Origin: Paenibacillus_G elgii_A
Lineage (GTDB): Bacteria; Bacillota; Bacilli; Paenibacillales; NBRC-103111
NCBI GenBank assembly: GCA_042219835.1
Contig: JBHJMN010000016.1
Coordinates: 1 to 64,000 of the forward strand
DNA length: 64,000 nt
Direction of reading: 5' to 3'
How positions within the stretch are numbered: the stretch's first letter is position 1; each line of letters begins with the position of its first letter. This document shows positions 7,418 to 17,269 of the stretch, in pieces. Made by a program: the position numbers and the translations under genes. Below the pieces are notes generated by a model. The model was not told the DNA's origin, did not search any database, and was given only the letters and a program-made list of their open reading frames with translations.

Positions 7418-10400
7418 ATGAAAGCAGTAGTCAGAGAGCATATACAGCAGTTGGACGTATCCTTGGGCGGCGGCATTGTCAGCGAGAAAATCCGCGTCGA
7501 CACGATCGATAACCCGATGCTGGTCATCGGTCTCGGCGGCACGGGCATTGATGCGCTGCTGCGGCTCAAGTATCAGGTGAACCGGCGGTTCAAGCTGCCG
7601 GAGGACCCGTTCACGAAGAAAAAGCGCGAAAAGCCCGACAACATCGAGTTTCTCGCGTTCGAGACTAACGAGCACGACCGCAACAAGCGGTACAAGGGCG
7701 TCGGCCTCGATCCGATGACCGAATTCGTGCTGCTGTCGAACGCGGAGATTGGCAGCGTGCTGCAAAACCGCAGCATTTTGGAGCCGTATATGAAAGAATG
7801 GCTGTCGCCGGAGCTGACAATCACCGACGGCATCAACGGCGCTTCCGGCGTCCGGCAAGCCGGCCGGCTGCTGCTATTCACGAAGATCGTGCAGGTCGTG
7901 CAGACGATCGAGCGCAAAATCAAGACGCTGTCGGTCGGCACGAACAAGAAGCTGATGGTGTTCTTGCTGACGGGCATCTCCGGCGGCACGGGCAGCGGCT
8001 GCTTCCTCGATATCGCGTATATCGTGCGCGGCATTTTGGAGCGGGATTACGGCTCGGCCGGCGTCGACAAAGTCGGCATTCTCGGCTACCTGTTCACGCC
8101 GGATGTCAATTTGGCGAACAAGGCATTGACCGAGCATTCGCGCGAATATATCAAGAAGAACGGCTATGCGGCGCTCAAGGAGCTTGACTACTGGATGAAC
8201 GTCGACGAACGCGGCGACCGTTTCAAGCAGCAGTACGCGAACATTTTGACGGTCAACTCGCCGATGCCGCCTTTCAACCTCGCGCATCTCATTTCGGCGA
8301 CGAATCTCGAAGGCAAGCAGCTCGAAAATGCATACGACTACTGCATGAACGTGACGGCGGAGAACATTACGAACTTCATGGCAAGCGAGCAAAAGCAGTC
8401 CGGCGAGGAATTCGCCATTCACGACTATATCAGCAACATCCGCACGAACATCAATCAGATGCCGAAGACGTATGCGGCGAACTATCAATACAATATTTTG
8501 GGCGCGTCGTCCGCAGTCCTGCCGATCGAGGAAATGACGACGTTTTTGGCTTATAAAGTATTTCAGCGCATGTCAACGATGTTCGAGGCGGGTCCGAGTC
8601 AGGAGGACGTCGAGAAGCTGGCGCACAAGCTGGGCCTTGACCCGGATTCGATCCACCGCGAATTCGACAAAAACGTGCCGGAGCCGCTGCCCGGCTACCA
8701 GAACAGCGAGCGGCTCAGCTATAACAACGTCGTCAAGCAGCAGGTCGTCCATATCGACACGGAGCTGGAGCAGAGCTACCTGTCCCGCGCCCGGGAGGAG
8801 TACATCAAGGCCCGCAAGCAGCTGCCGGGTCAAATCCGGGAAGTGTTCGCCGAGCAGATGGGCAAAATGTTCCGCCATCCCGAACAGGGGCCGTTTTACG
8901 TGTCGCGGATCGTTTTACAGGACAAAGGCTTCTGCCTGCTGAAGCTGATCTCGTCGTACATCGAATCGCTGAAGGAAAACGTGTACCGCATTCCGCGGGA
9001 TATCGAGGCGGCGGGCGATACCGCCATACAGAAGCTGACCGAAGCGAAGAGCGCGTTCATCTCCAAGGACAAGAAGAAGGACGCTTATATCGAAGCGAAA
9101 ATTCAGGAGTATCTGCTGCACGCCGACCGCGAGCGGATGGAACAGATGATCGAGTTCTACGAGGATCTCTACACGCTCATCAACAACGACAACTCGCGCA
9201 TTTATCAGGTGTTTACCGAAATCTTGAACGAGTTGAATAAAATTTTCCAGAAGAACGGCGATATCCTCACCAAAGGGCAGGAGGAAGTCGATCACAAGGG
9301 CAACCGCACGTACTATTGGAACATCGTCAGCGTGCCGGATATGGCGAAGCTGATCGGCGACGTGACCGACGAGAAGAACGTCACCGAGTTAATCCGCGAC
9401 TTTACACAGGAGCTGCTGGAGAAGTCGAACCAGTGGATCAAGGAGCAGGAAGTGGACGTCGTCTCCTCGATTTCCGAGTTTTTGACCGAACAGTTCAGCG
9501 ACCTGATCACGAAGTCGATGGAGGATTTTCTGATCATCAAATACGGCCATGAGGATTCGTTGGAGAAACTGGTGGAACAGAAGATCGCCGGCCGTCTGTA
9601 CGAGGAAGCGAAGCCGGTGTTCCATCTGACCAACAGCTCGGGCCATTTCAATTTCCCGTCGTGGGGCTTCGTCTCCGTGCCGGTGAAGGCGCCGAATATT
9701 TTCAAGGGCATCCGCAACTTCCAGGACAACGCCATCGCGAACTCGCGCTTCACGATCAAGGAGAGCGAAGTGAAAAACCGCGTCTTCTGGCTGAACACCC
9801 AGAACGGCATTCCGCTGTTCCTGTATACGCCGCTGAAAGTATACGAGGAAAGCTACGAGCGCTCGATTCTGGAGCCGGAAGGCGTCGGACGCCATCTCGT
9901 CCAGACGGAGAAGACGAACTGGACGTACCTGCCGTCGCCAATTCCGGAAAAATCGTGGGGCGACACGTACGAAAACGCGCGCGTAAAACATTACAACGCC
10001 GAAGTCCGCAGCGTGTTCGACCAATCGCTGTCCTTGCGCATTATCCGCGAGAAGTCGGCGGATCAAGGCACGACGGGCCGCTACGAGTGCGTATTCACGA
10101 AGCCGTTCGATCTGGAGCAAAAGCTGGCGTCGTACCTGATGCAGCTTGACGCGGCGAAGCCGAACCTCGGCGAGATCAAGCGCTGCGTCGCCGACTTGAA
10201 GGAGCTTGTGGCAGGCGGCTTGGAGCAGGACGGCCTGAAAGACGTCTTCGGCAGCGTAAACGAGGAGATGGCGAAGGAGAACCTGATCCGTTCGCCGGAG
10301 CTGCTGCGCCGCGTCCGCGAGGAGTTGGGCAAGTACCGCCGGATCGAGGCGAAAATCGCGGAGCTGGAGCAGGTGCTCGCCGCCCATCAGGACGAGGAGA

Positions 10401-10807
10401 AATTCATCCAGCAGTTCATCGAGGCGATGTATACCGGCGCGATCGTCAAAAAAGGCGCGCTGTACGTGTACGACCACGACGCGGAAGAGGACCCGTGGGA
10501 GCCGTTCGTCAACCTGATGCAGGCCGGCAAATTTCCGGAGTACGAAATTTACCGCAAAATCCGCGGCCTTGATGCGAAGCGCCTCGGTCTGCTCCAGCGC
10601 AAATCGTCGAAGCTCAGCCAGCAGCTTACCGCGCAAGAAGACATCAGCGGCCTGCTGACGAAGCTGCAGGACATGGCCGGGGCCTACCAGGACGCCAAGT
10701 CCGCGCTTGACTACGACCGCGGCGAATACGTCGACGGCGAAGATATGTACCAATTCTACAAGCAAATCGCCAGCAAGGTGAGCGATATCCTTCGCAGCCT
10801 AAAGTAG
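7418..10807 (+). CDS. Tubulin-like GTPase-domain protein (Tubulin_2 family), 1129 aa
   Basis: The N-terminal 300 residues carry two hallmarks of the tubulin/FtsZ nucleotide fold. One is a first glycine loop, GLGGTG at residues 38-43. The other is the tubulin signature GGTGSG at 189-194, inside FLLTGISGGTGSGCFLDI. This matches the large bacterial 'tubulin-like' family (Pfam Tubulin_2). The remaining 800 residues are mostly charged, helical and coiled-coil rich (for example around 520-620 and 930-1010), much longer than FtsZ or TubZ. No membrane helix. Predicted to be a cytosolic GTP-binding, possibly filament-forming core component. The start is set by AGGAGG about nine bases upstream. It follows the vWA gene in the same direction and precedes a 258-bp gap before the next member. 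Confidence 0.85.
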   Translation: MKAVVREHIQQLDVSLGGGIVSEKIRVDTIDNPMLVIGLGGTGIDALLRLKYQVNRRFKLPEDPFTKKKREKPDNIEFLAFETNEHDRNKRYKGVGLDPMTEFVLLSNAEIGSVLQNRSILEPYMKEWLSPELTITDGINGASGVRQAGRLLLFTKIVQVVQTIERKIKTLSVGTNKKLMVFLLTGISGGTGSGCFLDIAYIVRGILERDYGSAGVDKVGILGYLFTPDVNLANKALTEHSREYIKKNGYAALKELDYWMNVDERGDRFKQQYANILTVNSPMPPFNLAHLISATNLEGKQLENAYDYCMNVTAENITNFMASEQKQSGEEFAIHDYISNIRTNINQMPKTYAANYQYNILGASSAVLPIEEMTTFLAYKVFQRMSTMFEAGPSQEDVEKLAHKLGLDPDSIHREFDKNVPEPLPGYQNSERLSYNNVVKQQVVHIDTELEQSYLSRAREEYIKARKQLPGQIREVFAEQMGKMFRHPEQGPFYVSRIVLQDKGFCLLKLISSYIESLKENVYRIPRDIEAAGDTAIQKLTEAKSAFISKDKKKDAYIEAKIQEYLLHADRERMEQMIEFYEDLYTLINNDNSRIYQVFTEILNELNKIFQKNGDILTKGQEEVDHKGNRTYYWNIVSVPDMAKLIGDVTDEKNVTELIRDFTQELLEKSNQWIKEQEVDVVSSISEFLTEQFSDLITKSMEDFLIIKYGHEDSLEKLVEQKIAGRLYEEAKPVFHLTNSSGHFNFPSWGFVSVPVKAPNIFKGIRNFQDNAIANSRFTIKESEVKNRVFWLNTQNGIPLFLYTPLKVYEESYERSILEPEGVGRHLVQTEKTNWTYLPSPIPEKSWGDTYENARVKHYNAEVRSVFDQSLSLRIIREKSADQGTTGRYECVFTKPFDLEQKLASYLMQLDAAKPNLGEIKRCVADLKELVAGGLEQDGLKDVFGSVNEEMAKENLIRSPELLRRVREELGKYRRIEAKIAELEQVLAAHQDEEKFIQQFIEAMYTGAIVKKGALYVYDHDAEEDPWEPFVNLMQAGKFPEYEIYRKIRGLDAKRLGLLQRKSSKLSQQLTAQEDISGLLTKLQDMAGAYQDAKSALDYDRGEYVDGEDMYQFYKQIASKVSDILRSLK

Positions 10808-11065
10808 CAACATCGTAAGTCATAGCGATAGCGATATAAATAAGAAGCCGAATCCAAGACTGCGGCGGTTTTTTAGTTAACTTCGTGAAATTTAGCGAGA
10901 TTCGGCAAGATATGCCCTGGAAGAAGCGCTTGCGCTGTCCGCCTTTGAAATTGTGAAAATACTATTAAACTTCAATTCAACTTTCACAGGTTTCAAGAGC
11001 GGCTGGAAGGGGATATCTTGCCGTTCTCTCGGTTTATTTCACGCTTTGATTGGAGGGTCAGGATC

Positions 11066-13459
11066 ATGCGGGAGAAATTGATGCAATTCGCGAGCGCATA
11101 CGCCGCGGAAACAGACAGCATGGGAACGGGCGGGGATGAGCTTCGCAGCATCAACCATCCCCTCGTGTTCCTGTTCGTCGGCGACCGGTCGGCAGAGGCG
11201 CTGGAACAGGTGTACGACCTGAACCGGAAGAAGTGGAACAACAGCGCAGGCGTCGTTTATTTACATATCGGCACGGAGGCCGGTGCACAGGAAGCCGCCA
11301 TGCGGGACAACGTCTACAGCTGCTGTCTCAGCGGAGGAGGCGGAGACAAGAAGACGCAGCGCGCCGAAGCATACAGGCAGTTTTACCGGGACGAAGCGAA
11401 GCTGTTTGAATTGAACGTCCTCTTGCGGCAGATGAACAGCCGCATCTCGGAGTTCGGACGGCTGTACGCCTCGCTGCAGCGGGTCAATATCGCCGTGGTC
11501 ACGCGGATGGATGATCCGCTCAACGCGCTTGTGCCCGAGCTGACAGTGCTGATGAAATCGATCTTCGGCGAGAGCTTCCGCTCCGTGGTCGTCGACTTGT
11601 ACGGACTGCTGCAGGAGCAGCAGCCGGGTGACGACTTCGCGTACGCGGCATCGCTCGGCGTCAGCTTTATGCGCGAGCTGGACGAAGCCCAGCGGCGGGA
11701 GTTCCGCTTGGCCGCGGAGCTGCAGGTGACGGGCGACGGCATCCGGCTGCCGGTCGAGCACCGGGACGCGGCATTGTTTGATACGGTGTATATGATTGGA
11801 GACAAGGACGAGCGCGGGCTATTTGCGGCCGGCGGCATGCAGCGGTGCTACGAAATCGTATGCCATTTGAACCTGCTCAAGAACCGCAAAGCCGCTGACG
11901 AGATCGATTCGAGGCACGGCGCTTACAACCACCAGCAGTTCAAGCAAAACATGATGCCGCCGGGCGAAGCGGGCGGCATTTACGCCTCCGCCGGGTTCGC
12001 CAAGGTCACGCGGCCCAATCAGGCGATCGCCCTGACGGTGCTGTATCATCTGTACCGGGGAATGCTGCAGCGGATGCGCGATAACGCGGTTATCCATCCG
12101 GCGGAGCTGCTGGAGCTGGCCGAGCTGGACGCGAGGAAGGCGGAGGCGAGCGTCCGGGCCGTTGCGGGCGAACGGGCGAATCCGGTCGACGCCATGTACG
12201 GCTTGCTTTATGAGAACGTGCCGCACCACGAGCTGCGGTCGATGTCTCTGCGGCAGGCGGAGGCGGCTTTGTTTGGAACGAACGCCCGAACCTTCTTCGA
12301 GACGAACGCCGTCCGGATCATGGAAGCGGCGCTTGAGACGCGGGATGGGGCCGGAAGGCTCGGTCAAACGCTGCAGCGCAAAGCGGTCGATCATCCGTCG
12401 TACGGGTGCTACTGCATGTACCTGTGGACCTCGGAGCAGGAACGCGGAGCGGAGACGCCCAGTCTCGTCGCCATAGTCCGGGAGTGGCGCAAGGAGGCCG
12501 AGCGGCAGCTCGAAGACGGCAAGCTGGACCTCGAAGCGCTGTATGAGGAGCGGGTGGGAGATCAGCGGTATGCCAAAGGCTCGCTGCTCGGTTTTCTTTC
12601 GCCCAAGAGCCAAGTCAAGCCGCTGGCCCGCGGAATGCTTGAGCAAATTTACAGCTTGAAATACGAGCTGCTGCTGCTGGAGCTGACCATCCGCGAGCTT
12701 CGGAGCTGCGAGCGGAAGCTGGAAGAGATCCACGACCGGATGAAACGGTATGTCCAGCGGCTTCATGACATCGAAGCGGCACTGCTCGACGCGAGCCGCC
12801 GCAGCATCTCGGAGACGAACGACGAGCTGGGCCGCAACATTAACGAATACTACGGCCATGTCGTCGAAGTGATCGCCGCCGAAACGGAAAACCGCCGAGG
12901 GCCGCAGTTTTATTTTGACGAACGGTGGGTCGGAAACGTGACCGCGCTGCTTGCGCAAAGCGACGAAGCGCTGATCGACAAGCTGATTGCGGCAGCGAAG
13001 CGGGAATGGTTCGTCCATCCGCTGTTCCATCAGCCGTTCGAGCAGGAACTGCTGGCGCGTGCGAACGTGGCGGTCAGCTACGACAACCGCGAGGTGCTGA
13101 CGAAGGAAGAGCTGTACCGCGATCTGTACGTGACGCTCGAGAGTGAGGCGGCGATCCGGCTGGACGTCTACAACTATACGCATAAGCACCGGTACGAGGA
13201 AAAATATTTTTTCGGCGATTTTCAAAGCGAATTGATTCAATATGCGTACAGCGTCGATCACGGCAGCCGCACCTACAAGCTCGGCTGCATCCATGAGAAG
13301 AAGCAGAGCGGCGTCGAGAAGCTAAATCTGATGGGCGGGTTCCGCATGGCCGATCTGATGTACTACCGAAACGGCAGGCGTTATTACGATACGTATGTGC
13401 GCAGCGGATACGAGTTTCACGGACGTGAGATGCCGGAAGAACCGGCGGCGGAAGGGTGA
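11066..13459 (+). CDS. 797-aa cluster protein, unknown function
   Basis: Start chosen at ATG 11066, nine bases after GGAGG; ATG 11018 in frame has no ribosome site. No signal peptide or membrane helix. The N-terminal 250 residues alternate β-strands and helices (for example HPLVFLFVGD, NIAVVTRMDD, FDTVYMIGDKD), like a Rossmann-type fold. The middle and C-terminus are helical and charged, with a probable coiled coil near residues 530-600. No catalytic motif recognised. Its place directly after the tubulin-like gene and the resemblance of its helical C-terminal region to that protein suggest a partner or regulator. This is inference only. Confidence 0.7.
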   Translation: MREKLMQFASAYAAETDSMGTGGDELRSINHPLVFLFVGDRSAEALEQVYDLNRKKWNNSAGVVYLHIGTEAGAQEAAMRDNVYSCCLSGGGGDKKTQRAEAYRQFYRDEAKLFELNVLLRQMNSRISEFGRLYASLQRVNIAVVTRMDDPLNALVPELTVLMKSIFGESFRSVVVDLYGLLQEQQPGDDFAYAASLGVSFMRELDEAQRREFRLAAELQVTGDGIRLPVEHRDAALFDTVYMIGDKDERGLFAAGGMQRCYEIVCHLNLLKNRKAADEIDSRHGAYNHQQFKQNMMPPGEAGGIYASAGFAKVTRPNQAIALTVLYHLYRGMLQRMRDNAVIHPAELLELAELDARKAEASVRAVAGERANPVDAMYGLLYENVPHHELRSMSLRQAEAALFGTNARTFFETNAVRIMEAALETRDGAGRLGQTLQRKAVDHPSYGCYCMYLWTSEQERGAETPSLVAIVREWRKEAERQLEDGKLDLEALYEERVGDQRYAKGSLLGFLSPKSQVKPLARGMLEQIYSLKYELLLLELTIRELRSCERKLEEIHDRMKRYVQRLHDIEAALLDASRRSISETNDELGRNINEYYGHVVEVIAAETENRRGPQFYFDERWVGNVTALLAQSDEALIDKLIAAAKREWFVHPLFHQPFEQELLARANVAVSYDNREVLTKEELYRDLYVTLESEAAIRLDVYNYTHKHRYEEKYFFGDFQSELIQYAYSVDHGSRTYKLGCIHEKKQSGVEKLNLMGGFRMADLMYYRNGRRYYDTYVRSGYEFHGREMPEEPAAEG

Positions 13460-14017
13460 ATGGAACGCATGAACGATAAGAACGCAACTATTTATATTCG
13501 CGCTTACGAACCTTCAGATGCGGAGGCGCTGCTCGCTTTGCATCTGAATAACCGGGAGTTTTTTCAAACGTATAACCCCACTCGCGACGAAGCCTTTTAT
13601 ACGCTGGAAACCCAGCTTGAGTACATCAGCAACGGACAAGACGAGCGGAGTCAGGACAAACGATATCCATTCGGTATTTTCCTGAAGGAGACGGGCGAGC
13701 TGATCGGGGAAATCTCGTTGTTTGAAGTGAAGCGCGGTCCGCTGCAAAAATGTATGATGGGCTATTCTCTGGATCAGCGGCATAACGGAAAAGGCTACAT
13801 GTCCGAGGCGGTCGGGCTGGTCGTGGAGTTTGCGTTTAAAGAGGCCGGCTTGCACCGGATCGAAGCGGGCGCGAGTCCTCGCAACGCCGGTTCGCTGCGC
13901 GTTCTGGAGAAGGCGGGCTTCCACCCGGAAGGCTTGGCGCGCAAAAACGTGAAAATCAATGGGGTTTGGGAAGATCATCAAATGTATTCGCTTTTGGACG
14001 AGGACGTTTTGAAGTAG
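13460..14017 (+). CDS. GNAT-family acetyltransferase (RimJ/RimL-like)
   Basis: A 185-aa protein with the Acetyltransf_3 layout: an N-terminal 'IYIRAYEPSDAEALLALH' strand-helix, a central GYSLDQRHNGKGYMSEAV acetyl-CoA loop (motif A, Q/R-x-x-G-x-G/A), and ASPRNAGSLRVLEKAGF, the classic RimJ/RimL N-S-x-x-V/L-x-E-K-x-G-F motif. Predicted to move acetyl from acetyl-CoA to an amino group of a protein or small molecule. The ATG follows the TGA of the 797-aa gene without a gap; a second ATG at 13469 is also possible. Lying inside the vWA/tubulin-like operon, it may modify a cluster component, or it may simply be a passenger. Confidence 0.85.
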   Translation: MERMNDKNATIYIRAYEPSDAEALLALHLNNREFFQTYNPTRDEAFYTLETQLEYISNGQDERSQDKRYPFGIFLKETGELIGEISLFEVKRGPLQKCMMGYSLDQRHNGKGYMSEAVGLVVEFAFKEAGLHRIEAGASPRNAGSLRVLEKAGFHPEGLARKNVKINGVWEDHQMYSLLDEDVLK

Positions 14018-14033
14018 AAAGTGAGGAAGGCTG

Positions 14034-15332
14034 ATGAAACGTCGGAAATGGAATCCGCTGTTGACCGGACTTAGCACCGTGGGTGGCTTTCTTGGATTTA
14101 TTGCAGGGGAAATGATGCTCAGCCGGTGGGAAGGAACGCTGCACGAAACGGTGCTGATGGGGCTATATTTCGGGGTGTTCGCCCTGATCGTCGGTCTGTG
14201 CTGCCTGCTGGCGGAGATCCTGTCGCCGCAATTGAACGGAAGAAACTGGCGTCTCCGCTATGCCTCTGACGGATGGAAGCTGCTTGTTCCCGGCACGCTT
14301 CTTCTTCTGTTTGCGGCGGGGGCGCTGTTTCAATGGGCCTACGGGCTGTATTTCGATTCTGCGAAAACGGGGCGGCCGCAAGATTACGTGCTCATTTTGG
14401 ATACGTCCGAAAGCATGAAGCAGAACGACCCGAACAAGCAGAGCTTGCAGGCGGTCAAGTCGCTGATCGGGCAAATGGACAGCAACAAGCGGGTAGGCGT
14501 ATTGACGTTCAACGATACGGTGACGTGGGTGCAGAAGCTGACGCAGCTCAGCAGCGAAGCCGTCAAAAGCCAGGTGCTGGCGCAAATCGACGCGATTCCC
14601 GCCCCGACGGATGGAACGAATATCGCGCTGGCGCTTACTCAGGCGATCGACCATATGCAAAAGGAATCGAAGCGCAAAGGAGCCGTCATTCTCATCTCGG
14701 ACGGCTACAGCGATGTGGACGTCGACCGGGTGGTACAGCCTTACAATCTGGAAAACATAACCATACACACGATCGGGATGAAGCAGCCGAACGAGGAAGG
14801 AAGCCGCCTGCTGCAGCGGATCGCCGAAGCGACAGGCGGAACATTCCAAGAGGTGAAGCAGGCCGAACTGGTGACGGACGCTTTCCGCAACATTTATGTG
14901 AAAGACCATCATTTCCATCTCATGAACGAACGGCAAGGTCAGATGCACGGCAGCGGTTGGCACGCGGCGCTGCGGGTCGTGCTGATTCTGTTCATCGGCG
15001 CGCTGCTTGGGCTGTCGCTCGGCATCGTGTTCGACAACCGCTTCCTGGCGCGCAGCTTCGTTCTCGGCGGTGCGGTAGCCGGCCTGCTCGCAGGCCTGAC
15101 GCTGGAATACGGCCTGCCTTCGGAGCATCCGAGCACCGTGCGCGCTATAGCGGACCTTATTCTGGCCGTCGTGCTGTCGCTGTCCACCTTGCTGTTCGCC
15201 GTTCATGAAAGCACTGGCGCGAACACCGGTCTTCGCCGCGGCAGACCGCGTGAGCTGTATGCCGGTGCGGATGGCGAGAGCAGCCGCTATGGCGGAAGAG
15301 ACGGCAGCCGGACCGGCAAGCGGTTCCGGTAA
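14034..15332 (+). CDS. Multi-TM vWA-domain protein
   Basis: A 432-aa protein. Two or three N-terminal membrane helices (about 7-29, 37-62, 82-106) come first. A vWA domain follows with MIDAS residues DTSES at 123-127, the PTDGTN threonine loop and LISDGYSD. Three more helices lie between 313 and 392, and the tail is Arg/Gly-rich. The layout (helices, vWA loop, helices) resembles BatA/BatB-type proteins but with more helices at both ends. Start at ATG 14034 after GTGAGGAAGG. It is the second vWA protein of the operon, 16 bp after the acetyltransferase gene, and differs in topology from the first, which is anchored by a single helix. Confidence 0.8.
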   Translation: MKRRKWNPLLTGLSTVGGFLGFIAGEMMLSRWEGTLHETVLMGLYFGVFALIVGLCCLLAEILSPQLNGRNWRLRYASDGWKLLVPGTLLLLFAAGALFQWAYGLYFDSAKTGRPQDYVLILDTSESMKQNDPNKQSLQAVKSLIGQMDSNKRVGVLTFNDTVTWVQKLTQLSSEAVKSQVLAQIDAIPAPTDGTNIALALTQAIDHMQKESKRKGAVILISDGYSDVDVDRVVQPYNLENITIHTIGMKQPNEEGSRLLQRIAEATGGTFQEVKQAELVTDAFRNIYVKDHHFHLMNERQGQMHGSGWHAALRVVLILFIGALLGLSLGIVFDNRFLARSFVLGGAVAGLLAGLTLEYGLPSEHPSTVRAIADLILAVVLSLSTLLFAVHESTGANTGLRRGRPRELYAGADGESSRYGGRDGSRTGKRFR

Positions 15333-15350
15333 CGACGGGGGGCTGGCAAA

Positions 15351-15989
15351 ATGATGCAATGGAATGAACCTGACGAGCGGTACCGGATTGTGAAGGCGGC
15401 TTCCGAGGTCAGGGAAGGCGAATGTCTTCTGACCTGGCATTGGCCGAAGGAAATCAATTACGTCTACATCGACAGCTTCGAAGACGGGGGCGAGCAGCCC
15501 CCGGACGGGTTGGACCCGAAGCGGCTCAAGCTGTTTACCCGCGAGGAATACAAGGCGAAATCCGGCTACCGCGCCCGTGTCGACTTTACGGGGCCGTATT
15601 ATTACCGGATCTACCCCTGCGTGATGCTGGAAGGAAGGCTAACCCCGCTGCTGCAGCGGGACGGAGACAATCTGACCCGCGTCAGTGGAGGCCGGGCGAA
15701 AATCCGCTACGGCATTAAATACGGCGGCGGCTGGTTTAGCAAATATAAAACTGTGCAGATCCGGCTGTTCTGCGAAATTCCGGTCCCGCGGGAAGCTCTG
15801 TGCTACGTGAAAAAAGAAGGAACGGCCCCGCGAAATAAGGAAGACGGGACCTTTTATCCGTTCATGAACGATTTTCCGCCGGGGCGCACGGAGCTGCCGC
15901 CCATCGAGATCGGCAAAAACGACTATATCCGGTTGTTTTTTACCGAAGGACCGGTCTATGGCGAGCGCTTTGAACTCATTCCAGAATAA
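15351..15989 (+). CDS. 212-aa β-rich cluster protein, unknown function
   Basis: No signal peptide, membrane helix or known motif. The sequence is rich in Tyr, Arg, Pro and alternating β-type residues (for example KIRYGIKYGGGW, TVQIRLFCEIPV), suggesting one or two β-sandwich domains. It lies 18 bp after the second vWA gene and 14 bp before the GTPase gene, so it is co-transcribed with both. It may be an adaptor between the vWA proteins and the GTPase. This is inferred from position only. Confidence 0.65.
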   Translation: MMQWNEPDERYRIVKAASEVREGECLLTWHWPKEINYVYIDSFEDGGEQPPDGLDPKRLKLFTREEYKAKSGYRARVDFTGPYYYRIYPCVMLEGRLTPLLQRDGDNLTRVSGGRAKIRYGIKYGGGWFSKYKTVQIRLFCEIPVPREALCYVKKEGTAPRNKEDGTFYPFMNDFPPGRTELPPIEIGKNDYIRLFFTEGPVYGERFELIPE

Positions 15990-16003
15990 AGGAGGGATGT
16001 GGC

Positions 16004-17269
16004 ATGTTGGGGTTTTTCAAGCAATTTTTCGAAAAAAAGCCTGTGGAAAAAGAACGTCTGCCTTATTACAGTATCGTTTGTCCGTACTGCTTCCATAAAT
16101 TCGAGCCGGACGAGGTCGTGTTCCGCGCCGCGCATACGAAGGAGAACGACGACGAATTTACGCTGCAGGAAGATGAGCGGCTGAACGCATGGCGTCGCAA
16201 GTTTAACCTGTCGCAGCAGGACATGGAGGCGGTGATCGAGCCGCATACGATCCCGGAAGAGAGCCGCGTCTACTCGGAAAACGTGCTGGTGGCGGTCACC
16301 GACCGTTACGGCGTGGCGACGCGGCGGCGGTTGTGTCCGAGCTGCCACAACGAGCTGCCGATTTCATCCGGCAAAACGCCGAGCAACATCATTTCCATCG
16401 TCGGGGCGTCGCAGGTCGGCAAATCGGTCTATATGACGTCGCTGATCCATACGCTGCAATCCTCTACGGCTTCGAATTTCGACGCGGCCTGCATTCCGCT
16501 GAGCGCCGAAATCAGCCGGAAGTTCCGGCAGAATTACCTGGAGCCGATCTTCGACCGCGGCATGATGCTGGAGTCGACGAACCCGAACGAGCAGCAGGAA
16601 CCGTTTATTTTCCAGTTCGTGTTCAAGGACGAACGGCGCGCGCCGCTCACGCTCGTCTTCTTCGATGTTGCGGGCGAAGGCATGGTGGAGCGCGATTATC
16701 TGGAAATTTACGCGTCGCATATTAAAAATTCGTCCGGCATTTTATTTCTCGTCGACCCTCTGCAAATCCGCACGATCCGCGATAAAATCCGCCTGAACGT
16801 CGGCCAGGAAGAAGGCGAGTTCGCGAGCCGCTACGACGAGCCGCGCGAGGTCGTCATCAGCTTGTTCGAAAACTTCATCGCCCACCAGCAGGGCAGCAAG
16901 ACGAAAATTCCAACGGCCATCGTTCTGACCAAGAGCGATATGCTGCAATATTTGAAAGAGGAAGACAGCGAATATATTCAGTCCAACAGCAACGTGTTCC
17001 GCAACGTCATTCACAAGGGCTATTTGGACGAGACCGAGTTCGAGAACATTGACGGCGAAATCCGCCGTTTTATCGAGAAGGTGGACCGGCCGTTCAAGGA
17101 TGCGGTCGACGTGTATTTCCAGAATACCGCCTACTTCGCCGTATCCGCGCTCGGCTCGAATCCGGTGAACCGGCAGGTGACCGGCGTCATTAGCCCGACC
17201 CGGGTGGACGAACCGTTCATCTGGCTGCTTCACCAGCTCGACTACATCGATAGGAGAGATGCGCCGTGA
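16004..17269 (+). CDS. Zinc-ribbon TRAFAC-type GTPase
   Basis: A 421-aa protein with all the main G-motifs: P-loop GASQVGKS at residues 134-141, a switch-II-like DVAGEG at 221-226 following LVFF, and TKSD at 309-312 for guanine specificity. A CPYC (27-30) and a CPSC (111-114) flank the N-terminal region and would form a split zinc ribbon. This matches TRAFAC-clade GTPases found beside GAP1-type genes. No membrane helix. RBS GGAGGG precedes the ATG. Its stop overlaps the start of the GAP1-N2 gene (GTGA), a sign of tight coupling in expression and probably of physical interaction. Confidence 0.85.
   Translation: MLGFFKQFFEKKPVEKERLPYYSIVCPYCFHKFEPDEVVFRAAHTKENDDEFTLQEDERLNAWRRKFNLSQQDMEAVIEPHTIPEESRVYSENVLVAVTDRYGVATRRRLCPSCHNELPISSGKTPSNIISIVGASQVGKSVYMTSLIHTLQSSTASNFDAACIPLSAEISRKFRQNYLEPIFDRGMMLESTNPNEQQEPFIFQFVFKDERRAPLTLVFFDVAGEGMVERDYLEIYASHIKNSSGILFLVDPLQIRTIRDKIRLNVGQEEGEFASRYDEPREVVISLFENFIAHQQGSKTKIPTAIVLTKSDMLQYLKEEDSEYIQSNSNVFRNVIHKGYLDETEFENIDGEIRRFIEKVDRPFKDAVDVYFQNTAYFAVSALGSNPVNRQVTGVISPTRVDEPFIWLLHQLDYIDRRDAP

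Noticed and set aside
9389..10765. 458-codon open frame on the minus strand
   Set aside because: Antisense shadow of the tubulin-like gene; rich in Arg/Leu/Gln from GC-rich codons, no motif and no ribosome site.
11819..13294. 491-codon open frame on the minus strand
   Set aside because: Antisense to the 797-aa gene; composition typical of reverse reading, no signals.
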